Below are positions 52,254 through 61,483 of a stretch of 64,000 bases of DNA, one piece after another (the first letter of the stretch is position 1; every line of letters starts with the position of its first letter). The DNA comes from Paenibacillus_S vulneris (GTDB lineage: Bacteria > Bacillota > Bacilli > Paenibacillales > NBRC-103111). The stretch spans positions 124,001 to 188,000 of the forward strand of contig NZ_BAABJG010000006.1 in the NCBI RefSeq assembly GCF_039543185.1, given 5' to 3'. The notes beneath the pieces were generated by a model, which made no database searches, was not told the origin of the DNA, and saw only the letters and a program-made list of their open reading frames with translations. The translations under genes were made by a program, and so were the position numbers.

Positions 52254-52556
52254 TTAGAAAATCTGGCCAACGTCATGCTGACCGATAATAAGCGTTACCG
52301 GCTCCAAATAGACACGGGTAACCGCAGGGCTTACCATTAAATCCGTCTCGATATTGACGATACTAACCTTTTGCTGCTTCCCTTCCCGCTTGTCATACAC
52401 GACCTCGAACTGGCGGAGCCCCAATTGATGCGTAATGACCGAAGAGCCCACAGACAAGGCAACCAGCTCGTGCTCCCCATGGTGGAACAGGACCTCCGAC
52501 ATAATCTCGTCATTCATATCCACAATTTTGACCGATTGGAAAATAGAATATTGCAT
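52254..52556 (-). CDS. Hypothetical protein, 100 aa
   Basis: Small soluble protein MQYSIFQSVKIVDMNDEIMS to GQHDVGQIF, beta-rich, with no signal or membrane segment. A good GGAGG site stands 7 bp before the ATG. No family recognised. It sits alone between two unrelated units. Confidence 0.65.
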   Translation of the reverse strand: MQYSIFQSVKIVDMNDEIMSEVLFHHGEHELVALSVGSSVITHQLGLRQFEVVYDKREGKQQKVSIVNIETDLMVSPAVTRVYLEPVTLIIGQHDVGQIF

Positions 52557-52671
52557 ACATATGCCTCCCTTTGTTTATCCTGCATGCACTCCATTTCGAC
52601 GCAATCCGCCAAAACTCCTGCCTTTCCTTTCCAATGTTCAGATTATGTTCATGACTTTATGTCTACGGGGA

Positions 52672-52704
52672 CAAAAAAATGCCGAGCCCCATCAGGACTC
52701 GGCA
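52672..52704 (-). terminator. Terminator of the GH95 gene
   Basis: Perfect stem TGCCGAG / CTCGGCA with 8-nt loop and seven T on the minus strand, 17 bp after the stop. Confidence 0.9.
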
Positions 52705-52720
52705 GGTCGGAAGTAACAGA

Positions 52721-55036
52721 TTATACGCCAGGTGTAAGCACGTAGGAGGCACCTGCTTCTACCGGCAGCTTCAGAAGCTCTTCCTCGTAGGATGCGGAGA
52801 CCGGCTTGCCTTCGCAATAAGCTTGTAACGGCGAGGCATAATAGACGGCGATAATCCCGCTGCGGCTGGGACGAAGCACGGCTTTGGATAAAGCTCCCTG
52901 CTTCCACTCCAGATCCACTTCAACGCCGCCTCTGGCGCGAATTCCCGTAATCGTGCCCTCCTGCCAAGCTTTCGGCAATGCCGGAAGCAAGGAGAGCTCC
53001 CCGCTGTGGGATTGAAGCAGCATTTCTACGATGCCGGCCGTACCGCCGAAATTCCCGTCAATTTGAAACGGCGGATGCGCGTCGAACAGGTTCGGATAGG
53101 TTGATTTGGCCAGCAGCGCCTTTACGTTCTCGTAAGCCGTATCGCCTTCCCCGAGTCTTGCCCAGAAATTAATAATCCATGCACGGCTCCAGCCGGTATG
53201 GCCTCCCCCGTGGGAGAGCCTCCGCTCCAGCGTACGCTTGGCTGCAAGCGCAAGCTCAGGCGTACGGCGGGCATGAATCATCTCGCCCGGATGGAGCGCA
53301 AACAGCTGGGAGATGTGGCGGTGGCCCGGGTCGAATTCTTCGTAATCCTCGAGCCACTCCATCACCTGACCGTATTTGCCGATTGTCGGCATTGGAATGC
53401 GTTCGAGCGCCGAATTCAGCTTCCGGCAAAATTCGTCGTCACAGCCAAGAATGCCGGCCGCTTCCGTGCAGGCCGTAAACAGCGTATACACGATCTGCAT
53501 GTCCATGGCAGGCCCCATGCATAAGTTGCCTGTCGTTCCGTCCGGCAAAATGAACTTGTTCTCCGGCGACATGGATGGCCCTGTTACCAGCCGTCCTTTC
53601 GAATCCTCCGTCATATAGTCCAGCAAAAATTGAGCGGCTTCCTTCATAATCGGATACGCGCGGTCGGCCAAGAAGCTTGTATCGAGGCCGAAGCGGTAAT
53701 GTTCCCATAGATGAAGCGAGAGCCATGCGGCACCCATCGGCCATATCGAGGAGGATACCAGAATCCCTTCGACATGCGTGTCGCCCCAAATATTCGTATT
53801 ATGGTGAGCGACGAACCCGCTGCAGCCATAGACCTCACGTGCCGTCACACGGCCGTTCGGCAGCATCGTTTCGATCAGATCGAACAGCGGCTCATGACAT
53901 TCCGCCAGGTTGCACAGCTCCACAGGCCAATAGTTCATCTCGGTATTAATGTTAATCGTAAATTTCGATTCCCACGGCGGGGTGTAGCTGTCGTTCCAAA
54001 TCCCCTGCAGGTTGGCGGCAATACTGCCCGGGCGCGAGCATGATAAGAGCAAGTAACGTCCGAAGTCGAAGAATAGCCGGACCAGCTCCAGATCGTCCTG
54101 CCCCTCCTGCACCTGCTTCAGACGAACATCGGTAGGAAGCTTCAGCTTGGAAGCAGCGTCGGACGACCCAAGCTCCAGACGGACACGGCCGAACTTCTCC
54201 GAATAGTCGGCAATATGAGCCTGCTTCAGCTGCTCGTAGGATTTACCCGATGCAAGCTCCAGCTGCTCGAGACACGCCTTCTCCGGATCATCGTACCGGA
54301 ACGTCGTGTTAGCCGCCAGCAGCAGCGTCACCTCGTCCGCTTCGGTCACGGAGAGAAAATCTCCGACGGTGCGGACGGACCCGCCGCTTACGATAGCCTT
54401 AAGTCCGGCGCGGAATTGCACGCCGTCCCTGCCGCATTCGCCGACCATCATGATCGTATCGGAGCTGATGCATTTGCTGCCGCCATCGAATGGACGGCGC
54501 ATAAAGTGAACGCCGAACGTAAGCCCGCCCGGCTTATTCGTCTTGAGCCTGATGGCCATAACATGATCTGCTGCGCTGCTGAAATATTCCCTCGAATATT
54601 CATAGCCGTCTATCTGATAACGGACGCTGGCGGTCGCCGTTTCCAGGTCCAGCTCCCGATGGTACGCCTCCGTCTTTTTATCGTGATTCAGGAAATAGAA
54701 GAACAGATCCCCCAAAGGATGGTACGGGTGCAGATACTTCGGAGCTGACATAAGCGCCATCCGGCTTAAATGCTCCGCTTCCTGCTGCTTGCCTTCGAAT
54801 AATAGACGGCGAATCTCGTCCACATGGTGAATCGCGTCCTGGCTGTTCGCCTTTTTAGGGCCGCCGTACCATACGGTATCTTCATTTAATTGAATTTTTT
54901 CCTGGGCTACCGTTCCGAATATCATTCCGCCCAAACGTCCGTTGCCTATCGGGAGGGCCTCCTGCCACTTGCTTGCCGGCTGCTGATACCATAACGTTGA
55001 ACGGAGCGAATCCGTGTCTTGGACTAAACGGGTCAT
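52721..55036 (-). CDS. Alpha-L-fucosidase, GH95
   Basis: 771-aa cytoplasmic glycosidase of family GH95, an inverting group mostly active on alpha-1,2-L-fucosides, with some L-galactosidases. Family motifs: LPIGNGRLGGMIFG near residue 28, QLNEDTVWYGGP, HNTNIWGDT (~409, active-site Asn pair), the acid-region SMSPEN (~484) and FQIDGNFGGTAGIVEML (~655). GGAAGGAG precedes the ATG; no signal peptide. Released L-fucose could feed the sugar-acid operon at 19-25 kb, which is an inference. Confidence 0.92.
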   Translation of the reverse strand: MTRLVQDTDSLRSTLWYQQPASKWQEALPIGNGRLGGMIFGTVAQEKIQLNEDTVWYGGPKKANSQDAIHHVDEIRRLLFEGKQQEAEHLSRMALMSAPKYLHPYHPLGDLFFYFLNHDKKTEAYHRELDLETATASVRYQIDGYEYSREYFSSAADHVMAIRLKTNKPGGLTFGVHFMRRPFDGGSKCISSDTIMMVGECGRDGVQFRAGLKAIVSGGSVRTVGDFLSVTEADEVTLLLAANTTFRYDDPEKACLEQLELASGKSYEQLKQAHIADYSEKFGRVRLELGSSDAASKLKLPTDVRLKQVQEGQDDLELVRLFFDFGRYLLLSCSRPGSIAANLQGIWNDSYTPPWESKFTININTEMNYWPVELCNLAECHEPLFDLIETMLPNGRVTAREVYGCSGFVAHHNTNIWGDTHVEGILVSSSIWPMGAAWLSLHLWEHYRFGLDTSFLADRAYPIMKEAAQFLLDYMTEDSKGRLVTGPSMSPENKFILPDGTTGNLCMGPAMDMQIVYTLFTACTEAAGILGCDDEFCRKLNSALERIPMPTIGKYGQVMEWLEDYEEFDPGHRHISQLFALHPGEMIHARRTPELALAAKRTLERRLSHGGGHTGWSRAWIINFWARLGEGDTAYENVKALLAKSTYPNLFDAHPPFQIDGNFGGTAGIVEMLLQSHSGELSLLPALPKAWQEGTITGIRARGGVEVDLEWKQGALSKAVLRPSRSGIIAVYYASPLQAYCEGKPVSASYEEELLKLPVEAGASYVLTPGV

Positions 55037-55104
55037 ATTGTGAGACTCCTTCCTTTACTGAAAGCTATTAGAGCTTAGCTGATCCTAGTAAGTGCATCCT
55101 TTCT

Positions 55105-55110
55105 ATTATA
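55105..55110 (-). promoter_or_regulatory. GH95 -10 element
   Basis: Perfect TATAAT on the minus strand about 70 bp before the start, with only a weak -35 (TGTTAA) at 17 bp. Confidence 0.45.
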
Positions 55111-55185
55111 AAAAAAGAAATGTTGCATTAACATGTAGAATGCTCATATGTATTTGCATAAACCTAAGATTTTTGTTCTGTAAAT

Positions 55186-55216
55186 AAAAAAAACCGGCGC
55201 GAATACGCCAGTTTTT
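55186..55216 (-). terminator. Terminator of the DUF3817 gene
   Basis: Minus-strand arms AAACTGGCG / CGCCGGTTT with one mismatch, then a run of eight T, 22 bp after the stop. Confidence 0.82.
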
Positions 55217-55238
55217 CTGTCCTTCTATTCCGTTACAC

Positions 55239-55532
55239 CTATCCGTAGATTTTACGCAATCGGGCCTCCATCACGAAGGTTCCGAACGGAAGCAGCGATG
55301 CAATAATGGCTCCAAGCACTTTCAAAATGTTCCAACGATGTGCAAACGTCACATGAGCAAGAGCTAACAAATACAGAACGAATAAAACCCCGTGAAGCAT
55401 CCCGACAACTTTGACGGCTTGCGGAAAGTTTGCATAATATTTCAAAGGCATGGCAATGATGAGAAGCACCAAAAATGAAATTCCCTCATAAATGCCGACG
55501 GCGCGCAACCGCCCAATGGGAGTTTTCAGCAT
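55239..55532 (-). CDS. DUF3817 membrane protein
   Basis: 97-aa protein with three helices. Family pattern: LRAVGIYEGISFLVLLIIAMPLKY, then VVGMLHGVLFVLYLLAL and ASLLPFGTFVMEARLRK. The ATG at 55532 follows GGAAGGTG. Function unknown. Confidence 0.88.
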   Translation of the reverse strand: MLKTPIGRLRAVGIYEGISFLVLLIIAMPLKYYANFPQAVKVVGMLHGVLFVLYLLALAHVTFAHRWNILKVLGAIIASLLPFGTFVMEARLRKIYG

Positions 55533-55582
55533 GGAGACACCTTCCTGTCCTAGCATTATTCAGTATCAATGACATTATATAT

Positions 55583-55618
55583 AAAAAAATGCCGGCTTCC
55601 TATGAAAATCGGCATTTG
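55583..55618 (-). terminator. Terminator hairpin after the epimerase gene
   Basis: Minus-strand arms AAATGCCGA-like and CGGCATTT around an A/T loop, then seven T. A second, longer hairpin (GAAGCCGA / TCGGCTTC with an inner GGTGC/GCACC) lies between it and the stop at 55709 but lacks a T run. Confidence 0.7.
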
Positions 55619-55708
55619 TCATAATATAGTCATTTTTGAAGAAGCCGAGGACAGGCGGTGCGCACCATAGCTGCACCAACGCATCATCGGCTTCTTTGTC
55701 ATCTCAAG

Positions 55709-56728
55709 CTAGAGCTTCATATCCTTTAGCTGCTTGCAGAAATCCGCATGGGCCCCGGCTAGCCGGTCTTCCAGAAGATCCTTCTCCTGATCGGCTTGAT
55801 GCCCTTCCCGCTCATACCAATCTAGCAGCATGGATAGGCCTGCGGATAGAGAGATTTCCGCCAGAAAGCCGGGCAGATCTCGTTTCAGCTTGCTGTTGTC
55901 GAACAAGCCGGAGTAGCTTTTCTCATAATACAAGTGACTGAATAAAGACGGATTCGCCTCCACAAGGAGATCGGAGCTTAGATGAACGATATGCGGCTCT
56001 ATGCCCAGGAGCTTGCCCATTTCCAGATATAGATCCTGCCAGATATGCACTTCCTCGCTCGTTGCGTGATATGTTTGGCCGATCATCTGCTTGTTGCCTA
56101 CGGCTCCGACGAACGCTTTGGCCACGTCCGGAGCAAAGCTGAAGCTCCATGGAACGGTCCCGTCCCCGAACATCACCAGCGGCTTGCCGGCACGAATACG
56201 GTGCACTATATTGACATTTTGCCTTAGGACGCCAAGATTGGCACATCCTATCCCATAGGTTAAGGAAGGACGAATCATCGTCACCGCAGCTTCTCCGCGT
56301 TCGATTACCTTGCGCAAGCAGCGCTCCATCTCGGCTTTATGGAAAGCGTAAGGAAAGGCCGGATCATCGAACAGCTCCTCCGCATCCTCCACGGTCGGAA
56401 TGGTGCGGAACGGTCTCTTATAAGCGGCTGTGCTGGAGCAAACGATAAACTGTCCCGCTCTTCCCTTGAAGGCTTCCAGCGTACATTCCGCATCCGCCGC
56501 GTCGAACGAAATCATATCGATGACCGCATCGAACTCCTGATCCTTCATCTGTTCACGGAACTGCTCCCGGTTGGACTTATCGCCAATGAGGACGCGTACG
56601 TCATTTGCGAACAAATGATTTTTGCTGCCCCGGTTAAAGACGGTCACCTCATGACCCTGAGCCAGAGCTTGTTCGACCACCGAACGGCTGATTACACCTG
56701 TTCCGCCAAGAACCAATACTTTCATCAT
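55709..56728 (-). CDS. NAD-dependent epimerase/dehydratase family protein
   Basis: 339-aa extended SDR. NAD motif GGTGVISRSV at residue ~8, then VIDMISFD, catalytic-region SSTAAY and YAFHK (YxxxK), and the sugar-site IRPSLTYG. GCAGGTGA precedes the ATG; ATG at the next codon is an alternative. It lies 19 bp downstream of the GH28 gene on the same strand, so the two form an operon. A role on a sugar nucleotide or uronate product is possible but unproven. Confidence 0.85.
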   Translation of the reverse strand: MMKVLVLGGTGVISRSVVEQALAQGHEVTVFNRGSKNHLFANDVRVLIGDKSNREQFREQMKDQEFDAVIDMISFDAADAECTLEAFKGRAGQFIVCSSTAAYKRPFRTIPTVEDAEELFDDPAFPYAFHKAEMERCLRKVIERGEAAVTMIRPSLTYGIGCANLGVLRQNVNIVHRIRAGKPLVMFGDGTVPWSFSFAPDVAKAFVGAVGNKQMIGQTYHATSEEVHIWQDLYLEMGKLLGIEPHIVHLSSDLLVEANPSLFSHLYYEKSYSGLFDNSKLKRDLPGFLAEISLSAGLSMLLDWYEREGHQADQEKDLLEDRLAGAHADFCKQLKDMKL

Positions 56729-56747
56729 GTCACCTGCTTTTTTAGCC

Positions 56748-58346
56748 TTATTTTACCACAATGGACCCTTGCACCGCAGTATCCGCGAGTACGTCCTGCA
56801 CCGCTTTGTCCAGCCGGTTGCCGGCAAACACGATATCCCGCGTATCGGCTCCGCTGATTTTGGCGTAAACATCGGTTCCCCGTGCCGCCGAGCCGCCTTG
56901 TACGAAGACCTCCTGCGTATTCCTCAATTCCATAACCGGTGTGGCAGGATGCGGTTTCTTCATTCCGAAGCCGATCAACTCGATATCATCGCTGTTATCG
57001 ATGGTCAGCGCAGCGCCTTCCCTTGTTTCGATACGCACATGATGCATCTGAAGCGAGCGCACATATTTGCAGTACATTCCTTTGCCCGCCATGACGAGCT
57101 CCTCACGCACCATATCCGGCTCGCCGCCCTGTTCATTCGGATCCATTGTCATTTCAATATGGATATGATCCATCACGACATCCTCAATCGGCATTTCCGG
57201 CAGACCGTACAGGAACCCTGCAGCGCCTAACACTTCCGTTGCCGTAATATGGCTCAGGCGGATGTGACGGAATACCGGTGTCGATTCCGAAATCGGCTGA
57301 GGCTCAGGACTTGAAATCGAAGGATTGGAAGGATCGACGCCGTAACGGTAAAAGGAATTGATTGCGATCGGGCAAAGCACACCCTTCATGAAGATGTTAT
57401 TCACCTGTACATGCTCGATCGTTCCTCCGCGCGCACGGTTTGATTTGAAGCGGATGCCCCGGTCGGTTCCAATGAAGACGCAGTTGGAAATCGTCACATG
57501 GCGAATGCCGCCCGCCGTTTCGCTGCCCAGTACGACTCCGCCGTGGCCTGCCCGCATCGTGCAGTTCGTTACCGTCACATTCTCCGTCGGGATGCCGATT
57601 CGTCTTCCATCCTCGTCAATGCCCGATTTCAAGCACAAGCAGTCATCCCCTACGTCAAACTGGCAGTCGGAAATACGGACATAACGGCAGGAATCGATAT
57701 CCAGGCCGTCGCCGTTCGGCGTGTCCGAAGGGTTTTGAATCAAAACGCCGTGAATGGTTACGTTATCGCAGTACACGAGATGCGTATTCCAGAACGGCGA
57801 GTTTTGCAGCGTGATGCCCTCCAGACGCACGTTCGTGCAGCGGAACAGCTGGAAGAGGGCCGGACGTAAAAATTGCGTCTCCCATTCCACAATGTTGCTT
57901 TTGATATCCATAAGATGACGGTTCAGGTCAAACAGCTGAAGCTCTCTTTCGGTAGAAGGACGTCGTCCCGCCTTGCATTCACGGTATTGCTGCCACCAAG
58001 CGGCGCCTTGACCGTCGATGATGCCGCCTCCCACGATCGATATATTCGTCAGATCCGCCCCATAGACGAGCGGAGAATAGCCGTAGCATTCATACCCGGA
58101 CCAACGGGTTTTCACAAAGGGATAATCGTCGGGGTTCGTTGAGAACAACAGCTTGGCTCCCGAATCGATATGGATCGTCATATTGCTTTTCAGATGAACG
58201 GCGCCGGTTAAATAGGTCCCCGCCGGAAAATAGACCGTCCCGCCACCGGCAGCCTCGCAAGCCTCCAGCGTGCTTCGAATAGCCTCCGTATTCATCGTTA
58301 CGCCGTCTCCGACAGCTCCGTATTCCAATACATTAAACACAGTCAT
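56748..58346 (-). CDS. GH28 polygalacturonase-like glycosidase, cytoplasmic
   Basis: 532-aa right-handed beta-helix enzyme of family GH28 (pectin-type inverting hydrolases). Active-site motifs in order: NGDGLDID (~209), GDDCLCLKSG (~229), AGHGGVVLGSE (~263) and RFKSN in place of the usual RIK (~294). There is no signal peptide; MTVFNVLEYGAVGDG starts at once. The ATG at 58346 follows AGGAGG. It therefore acts on imported oligogalacturonides or rhamnogalacturonan pieces. First gene of a pair with the epimerase. Confidence 0.9.
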   Translation of the reverse strand: MTVFNVLEYGAVGDGVTMNTEAIRSTLEACEAAGGGTVYFPAGTYLTGAVHLKSNMTIHIDSGAKLLFSTNPDDYPFVKTRWSGYECYGYSPLVYGADLTNISIVGGGIIDGQGAAWWQQYRECKAGRRPSTERELQLFDLNRHLMDIKSNIVEWETQFLRPALFQLFRCTNVRLEGITLQNSPFWNTHLVYCDNVTIHGVLIQNPSDTPNGDGLDIDSCRYVRISDCQFDVGDDCLCLKSGIDEDGRRIGIPTENVTVTNCTMRAGHGGVVLGSETAGGIRHVTISNCVFIGTDRGIRFKSNRARGGTIEHVQVNNIFMKGVLCPIAINSFYRYGVDPSNPSISSPEPQPISESTPVFRHIRLSHITATEVLGAAGFLYGLPEMPIEDVVMDHIHIEMTMDPNEQGGEPDMVREELVMAGKGMYCKYVRSLQMHHVRIETREGAALTIDNSDDIELIGFGMKKPHPATPVMELRNTQEVFVQGGSAARGTDVYAKISGADTRDIVFAGNRLDKAVQDVLADTAVQGSIVVK

Positions 58347-58464
58347 GATGTCCCTCCTGATCATGCGAAAGGCCTCTCGCCGCCCTCCATGATTCTCTTT
58401 TAATATATTACTCCTATTCTAGTATCTATTAAGAGGGAATGCCAGACAATCTCCCGAATTTAAC

Positions 58465-58478
58465 CGAAAGCGCTCAGG
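58465..58478 (-). promoter_or_regulatory. Weak cre-like site before GH28
   Basis: CGAAAGCGCTCAGG agrees with the cre consensus at 10 of 14 positions, including the full AAGCGCT core, about 120 bp upstream of the GH28 start. Suggestive only. Confidence 0.3.
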
Positions 58479-58589
58479 AACCGGAGATTAAGGCTCAACG
58501 GATAGTCTTAATTTAACCTCGGCATATTCATTATTTAACCTGTATCCCTCGAATCCCATGGAACACAAGCTTTTTATGAGGTTAGCTTC

Positions 58590-60398
58590 CTATTTGTTAT
58601 CAATCACAGACGGCATCATCATAATCAGCTTCGTTCCCTGCTCGGGTGCACTCTCGATTCGCAAGCCGTAAGACTCCCCGAATACCATTTGAATACGCCG
58701 GTGCACGTTCAGAATCCCGATGCCGCCCTTCTTGCCGGCCTCTTCGTCCGCCAACCGGTTCGCATTTAATTTGGCCCGCAGCCGTGACAGCTCCTCCTCG
58801 CTAATGCCGATACCGTTATCCTCGACGCTGACCCAGAACATGCCGTCGTTCTCCCCTGCGTCAATCCGGATAAAATGATAATCCTCCACTCCGTCGGGGA
58901 ATGCGTGCTGGAATACATTTTCGACCAGCGGCTGCAGGGTAAGCCGGACCATTTTATGCAGCAGGTAATCCGGCTGAACGGCCACATCGACTTCAAACTC
59001 GCGTCCTATACGATGACGGATAATGACGAGATAATACATCACATGCTTCAGCTCATTGGCTATCGTGATTTCCTCCAGGTTCGTTTGAACCGAATAGCGG
59101 AGCATATAGGCCAGGGAATTGACGATTTCGGATATTTCCTCCGAATCCCTGATGAAAGCGTAGCATACGATCATTTCCAACGTGTTGTACATAAAATGAG
59201 GATTGATCTGCAGCTGCAGCGATTGAAGCACCGCCTTTTGCCGTTCAAGCTGCATTTCCTGATGCTTCAGCTCGACCTGATACACCTTTTCCACCATTTC
59301 GGACAGCCGGTTGACCATGAGATTGTAGCGCATCATGAGCTCTACCATTTCATCATAGCGCTCCGGCAGCGGAATGACAGCCCAGTTGCCTTTCTCCGTC
59401 TGCCGCATACCATTCTTCAACACCTGGATCGGCTCCGTAATGGATTTGCCGAAACGGTATGCCAACAGCAGCGCAATGCACAGCGTAAACAAGCCGACGA
59501 TGATCGTTGTCGTACGTATTTTGGATACGGGCTTGCGCAGCTCGTCGAGGGGCATGGAAACAACGAGATTCCAGCCCGAATAGTCGGATTTCTGCGACAT
59601 GTAGATTCGCCGAATGCCATCCTCCGTATTATCAACGAGCGACAGCTCGCTGGCGCTAAGCTTACGCTTTAGGTCGTCGTTGACGAAGGAGCCTACCTTT
59701 TCGCGCTGCGGATGGTAGACGATCTGCCCTTTACCGTCCAGGATAAAAAAGTATCCTTTAGGCCCCAGCTCGACTCCTTTCCACATCGCGGCGAGATCCG
59801 ATACCCGCATTTCTATCGCAAGAATTCCTTTGGGTGCCGGGGACGACAAGCCTTTAATTTGCCGGATGAGCGTCAGCATGGGGGACCGTGTGTCGTTCAA
59901 TATACTGTGATTTAATATACTGAGACTGCCGTCCTCATTGGTATTGGCACGGTAATAGCTCAATTGCTCGCGTATATCATGGGCGCTGAACGATTGTTCC
60001 GGCACATCGTAGAAATAATAGGCCGCATTCTCATTGAAGCTTATGATATAGATCGAGGCGATTTCCGGATTACGGATAAATACCGGATCGACCCCTGCCT
60101 CCTTAATCGTTTTGCGGTATTCAAAAAACTCGTAAAACTCCGGCTTGGGCGGCAAATCCAGGAACCTCTTCACCTCTCTGTTCGTCAACAAAGAAACCAT
60201 CGAGCGCTCGTACGATTGCAGATATAGATCGGTATGATGGACGGCGTTAGCCACAATTTGCGTCATTTGATTTTTCACTAATACATCCAACTCCTGCGAC
60301 GAAGTGGTGTAAGAGAAGATGCCGACACTCGACAAGGACAGGACGATGACGACTAAAAAGTAAACAAACAGCTTGCGGTACACACTTCCACGCTTCAT
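58590..60398 (-). CDS. YesM-type sensor histidine kinase
   Basis: 602-aa membrane kinase. One helix (~10-30), an extracellular dCache-like sensor (35-285), a second helix (~290-312) and HAMP are followed by the kinase box LQLQINPHFMYNTLEMIVCY and an ATPase domain with VEDNGIGIS and GIGILNVHRR. It starts in a 4-bp ATGA overlap with the response-regulator gene. Such kinases sense extracellular sugars, often via a binding protein; the SBP gene lies just upstream in the same direction. Confidence 0.93.
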   Translation of the reverse strand: MKRGSVYRKLFVYFLVVIVLSLSSVGIFSYTTSSQELDVLVKNQMTQIVANAVHHTDLYLQSYERSMVSLLTNREVKRFLDLPPKPEFYEFFEYRKTIKEAGVDPVFIRNPEIASIYIISFNENAAYYFYDVPEQSFSAHDIREQLSYYRANTNEDGSLSILNHSILNDTRSPMLTLIRQIKGLSSPAPKGILAIEMRVSDLAAMWKGVELGPKGYFFILDGKGQIVYHPQREKVGSFVNDDLKRKLSASELSLVDNTEDGIRRIYMSQKSDYSGWNLVVSMPLDELRKPVSKIRTTTIIVGLFTLCIALLLAYRFGKSITEPIQVLKNGMRQTEKGNWAVIPLPERYDEMVELMMRYNLMVNRLSEMVEKVYQVELKHQEMQLERQKAVLQSLQLQINPHFMYNTLEMIVCYAFIRDSEEISEIVNSLAYMLRYSVQTNLEEITIANELKHVMYYLVIIRHRIGREFEVDVAVQPDYLLHKMVRLTLQPLVENVFQHAFPDGVEDYHFIRIDAGENDGMFWVSVEDNGIGISEEELSRLRAKLNANRLADEEAGKKGGIGILNVHRRIQMVFGESYGLRIESAPEQGTKLIMMMPSVIDNK

Positions 60399-61414
60399 TT
60401 GATCCCCATTTGACTGCGAAATTCGGACGGCGAGATGCCGTACATTTTTTTGAATGTTTTGGTGAAATGCGGATAATCGTCATACCCTACCAGCTCCGCC
60501 ACATCGACGATCCGGATATGAGGAACGGACAGAAGCTCCTTGGCCTTCTCCATTCTCCGGTTAATCCGGTATCGGACGAACGTTTCGTTGGTCATTCGTT
60601 TGAATAAAGCGCTGAAATACGTCGGAGTCAGACCGATCATCGCCGCAACCTGATCGAGCGTAATATCCTCGGACAGCCGGCTGTCGATGTAAGCCTTGGC
60701 TTCCTCCATCGGATCTTTGTAGTTCCCTTTGCGGGTTGCAAGCAGGCTGAACGCCATCTGACGAAGCCGTTCTTCAAAAGAATCCAGCAGCGACTTCGTG
60801 CTGGAGCCTTGAAGCTCCGGGCTCACGTATTCCTTTAATACGCCTCTTGCATGAAACCGTTTGATCAGCATCGCCGTGCAGTCCTCCAGCAGCTCCTTCA
60901 GCTTGGCCAAGGTGAAATTGGCCGATAGGCAGTACTGTCTCCACAAATCTGCGAGCCGGGTCAATTCATCCATCTGAAGCGACCAGATGCACTGCTCCAT
61001 CGCATCGATCCATTCAATATACCGGGAGACGGAGAAGTAGCCTGTCGCCGATTCCTGAACCAACTGCCCTAGCATCTTATGCAAGTCATTTTTCATCAGC
61101 GGCTTCAATAAATAATGCTTAACTCCATAGGTCATCGCCTTTTGCGCGTACTCAAAATCGTTATGGCCGGATATAACAGCGGTCTGAATATGAGGATAAT
61201 CGCTATGTATCGCCTGACAAAGCGCTAATCCGTCCATTTTGGGCATGCGAATATCGGTCAGGACAATGTCCGGCTCCAATGCTTGAATTTTCTCCAATGC
61301 ATCCAAGCCGTTCTCTGCCGTTCGGATCCCTTCAAAGGAAGGGGCATAGACCTCTGCCATTTTGACCAGTCCCAAACGAATAATCGGTTCATCATCAACG
61401 ATGAGCAAATGCAT
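60395..61414 (-). CDS. YesN-type response regulator with AraC domain
   Basis: 339-aa regulator. Receiver domain with VDDEP at the start and phospho-acceptor in PDIVLTDIRMPKMDG (~54). A helical middle is followed by a C-terminal AraC domain, ITLDQVAAMIGLTPTYFSALFKR and IVDVAELVGYDDYPHFTKTFKK. The ATG at 61414 lies 9 bp after AAAAGGAG; an upstream TTG would contain this site. It partners the kinase that overlaps it. Confidence 0.93.
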   Translation of the reverse strand: MHLLIVDDEPIIRLGLVKMAEVYAPSFEGIRTAENGLDALEKIQALEPDIVLTDIRMPKMDGLALCQAIHSDYPHIQTAVISGHNDFEYAQKAMTYGVKHYLLKPLMKNDLHKMLGQLVQESATGYFSVSRYIEWIDAMEQCIWSLQMDELTRLADLWRQYCLSANFTLAKLKELLEDCTAMLIKRFHARGVLKEYVSPELQGSSTKSLLDSFEERLRQMAFSLLATRKGNYKDPMEEAKAYIDSRLSEDITLDQVAAMIGLTPTYFSALFKRMTNETFVRYRINRRMEKAKELLSVPHIRIVDVAELVGYDDYPHFTKTFKKMYGISPSEFRSQMGIK

Positions 61415-61483
61415 GGAAGTCAGCTCCTTTTGCAACGGTCATAAGAAGAATCCTCTCTTTGGGAAGCAATCGTATCGTTTTAT